Below are positions 5,272 to 5,283 of a stretch of DNA of 5,283 nucleotides, in pieces (the first letter of the stretch is position 1; the number at the start of each line of letters is the position of its first letter). Made by a program: the position numbers and the translations under genes. Under the pieces are notes generated by a model. That model did no database searches and was not told the origin of the DNA. It saw only the letters and a list, made by a program, of their open reading frames with translations. This DNA comes from Bacteroidota bacterium (lineage in GTDB: Bacteria > Bacteroidota > Bacteroidia > Chitinophagales > Chitinophagaceae): positions 1-5,283 of the forward strand of contig JAFDXS010000205.1 of the NCBI GenBank assembly GCA_018267795.1, in the 5' to 3' direction.

Positions 5272-5283
5272 CGTATGGGTGTT

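Noticed and set aside
1..5283. CRISPR array, insertion sequence or prophage remnants
   Set aside because: No regularly spaced repeat array, transposase, terminal inverted repeats or phage-like genes were seen on either strand.

Overview
The window looks like ordinary chromosome from a member of the Bacteroidota, probably the Chitinophagales or a close relative. The evidence is the set of protein families present (LytS-type kinase beside a LiaF-like protein, a Bacteroidota-style AHQLGTP histidine kinase), promoter-like boxes matching the Bacteroidota -7 consensus TAnnTTTG, the absence of Shine-Dalgarno sequences before the starts, a tRNA gene without encoded CCA, and very frequent ATA isoleucine codons. 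The genus cannot be named from this sequence.

Layout. Positions 1-1868 hold three genes on the minus strand, transcribed right to left: a LiaF-like four-helix membrane protein (1104-1868), a small DUF4288-like protein (747-1043), and the N-terminal two thirds of a LytS-family sensor histidine kinase (1-732) that runs off the window. Upstream of the LiaF-like gene is a 133-base gap with a possible -7 box, a direct repeat with a 21-base period, and a 14-base perfect palindrome. Positions 2002-3288 hold a second minus-strand pair, a 72-residue single-helix membrane protein followed 18 bases later by a family 2 glycosyltransferase. Both minus-strand groups are complete at their upstream ends. A divergent intergenic region (3289-3380) separates the second pair from a plus-strand sensor histidine kinase (3381-4520). 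A tRNA-Leu(GAG) gene follows at 4574-4658, then a strong palindromic hairpin serving as terminator for both the tRNA and the convergent msrA gene (4723-5271, minus strand).

How the genes may work together. The LiaF-like / DUF4288 / LytS group resembles an envelope-stress sensing module, and a LytTR response regulator would be expected just beyond position 1 (inference). The small membrane protein and glycosyltransferase look like a two-gene unit for cell-surface glycan synthesis. The second histidine kinase has no response regulator inside the window. MsrA repairs oxidised methionine and has no evident link to its neighbours.

No clearly new system is visible. The points most worth checking are in the LiaF-like/LytS operon: the upstream repeats, a hairpin between its first two genes that pairs fully only in the minus-strand RNA, and a kinase start that must be non-ATG if it includes the first membrane helix.
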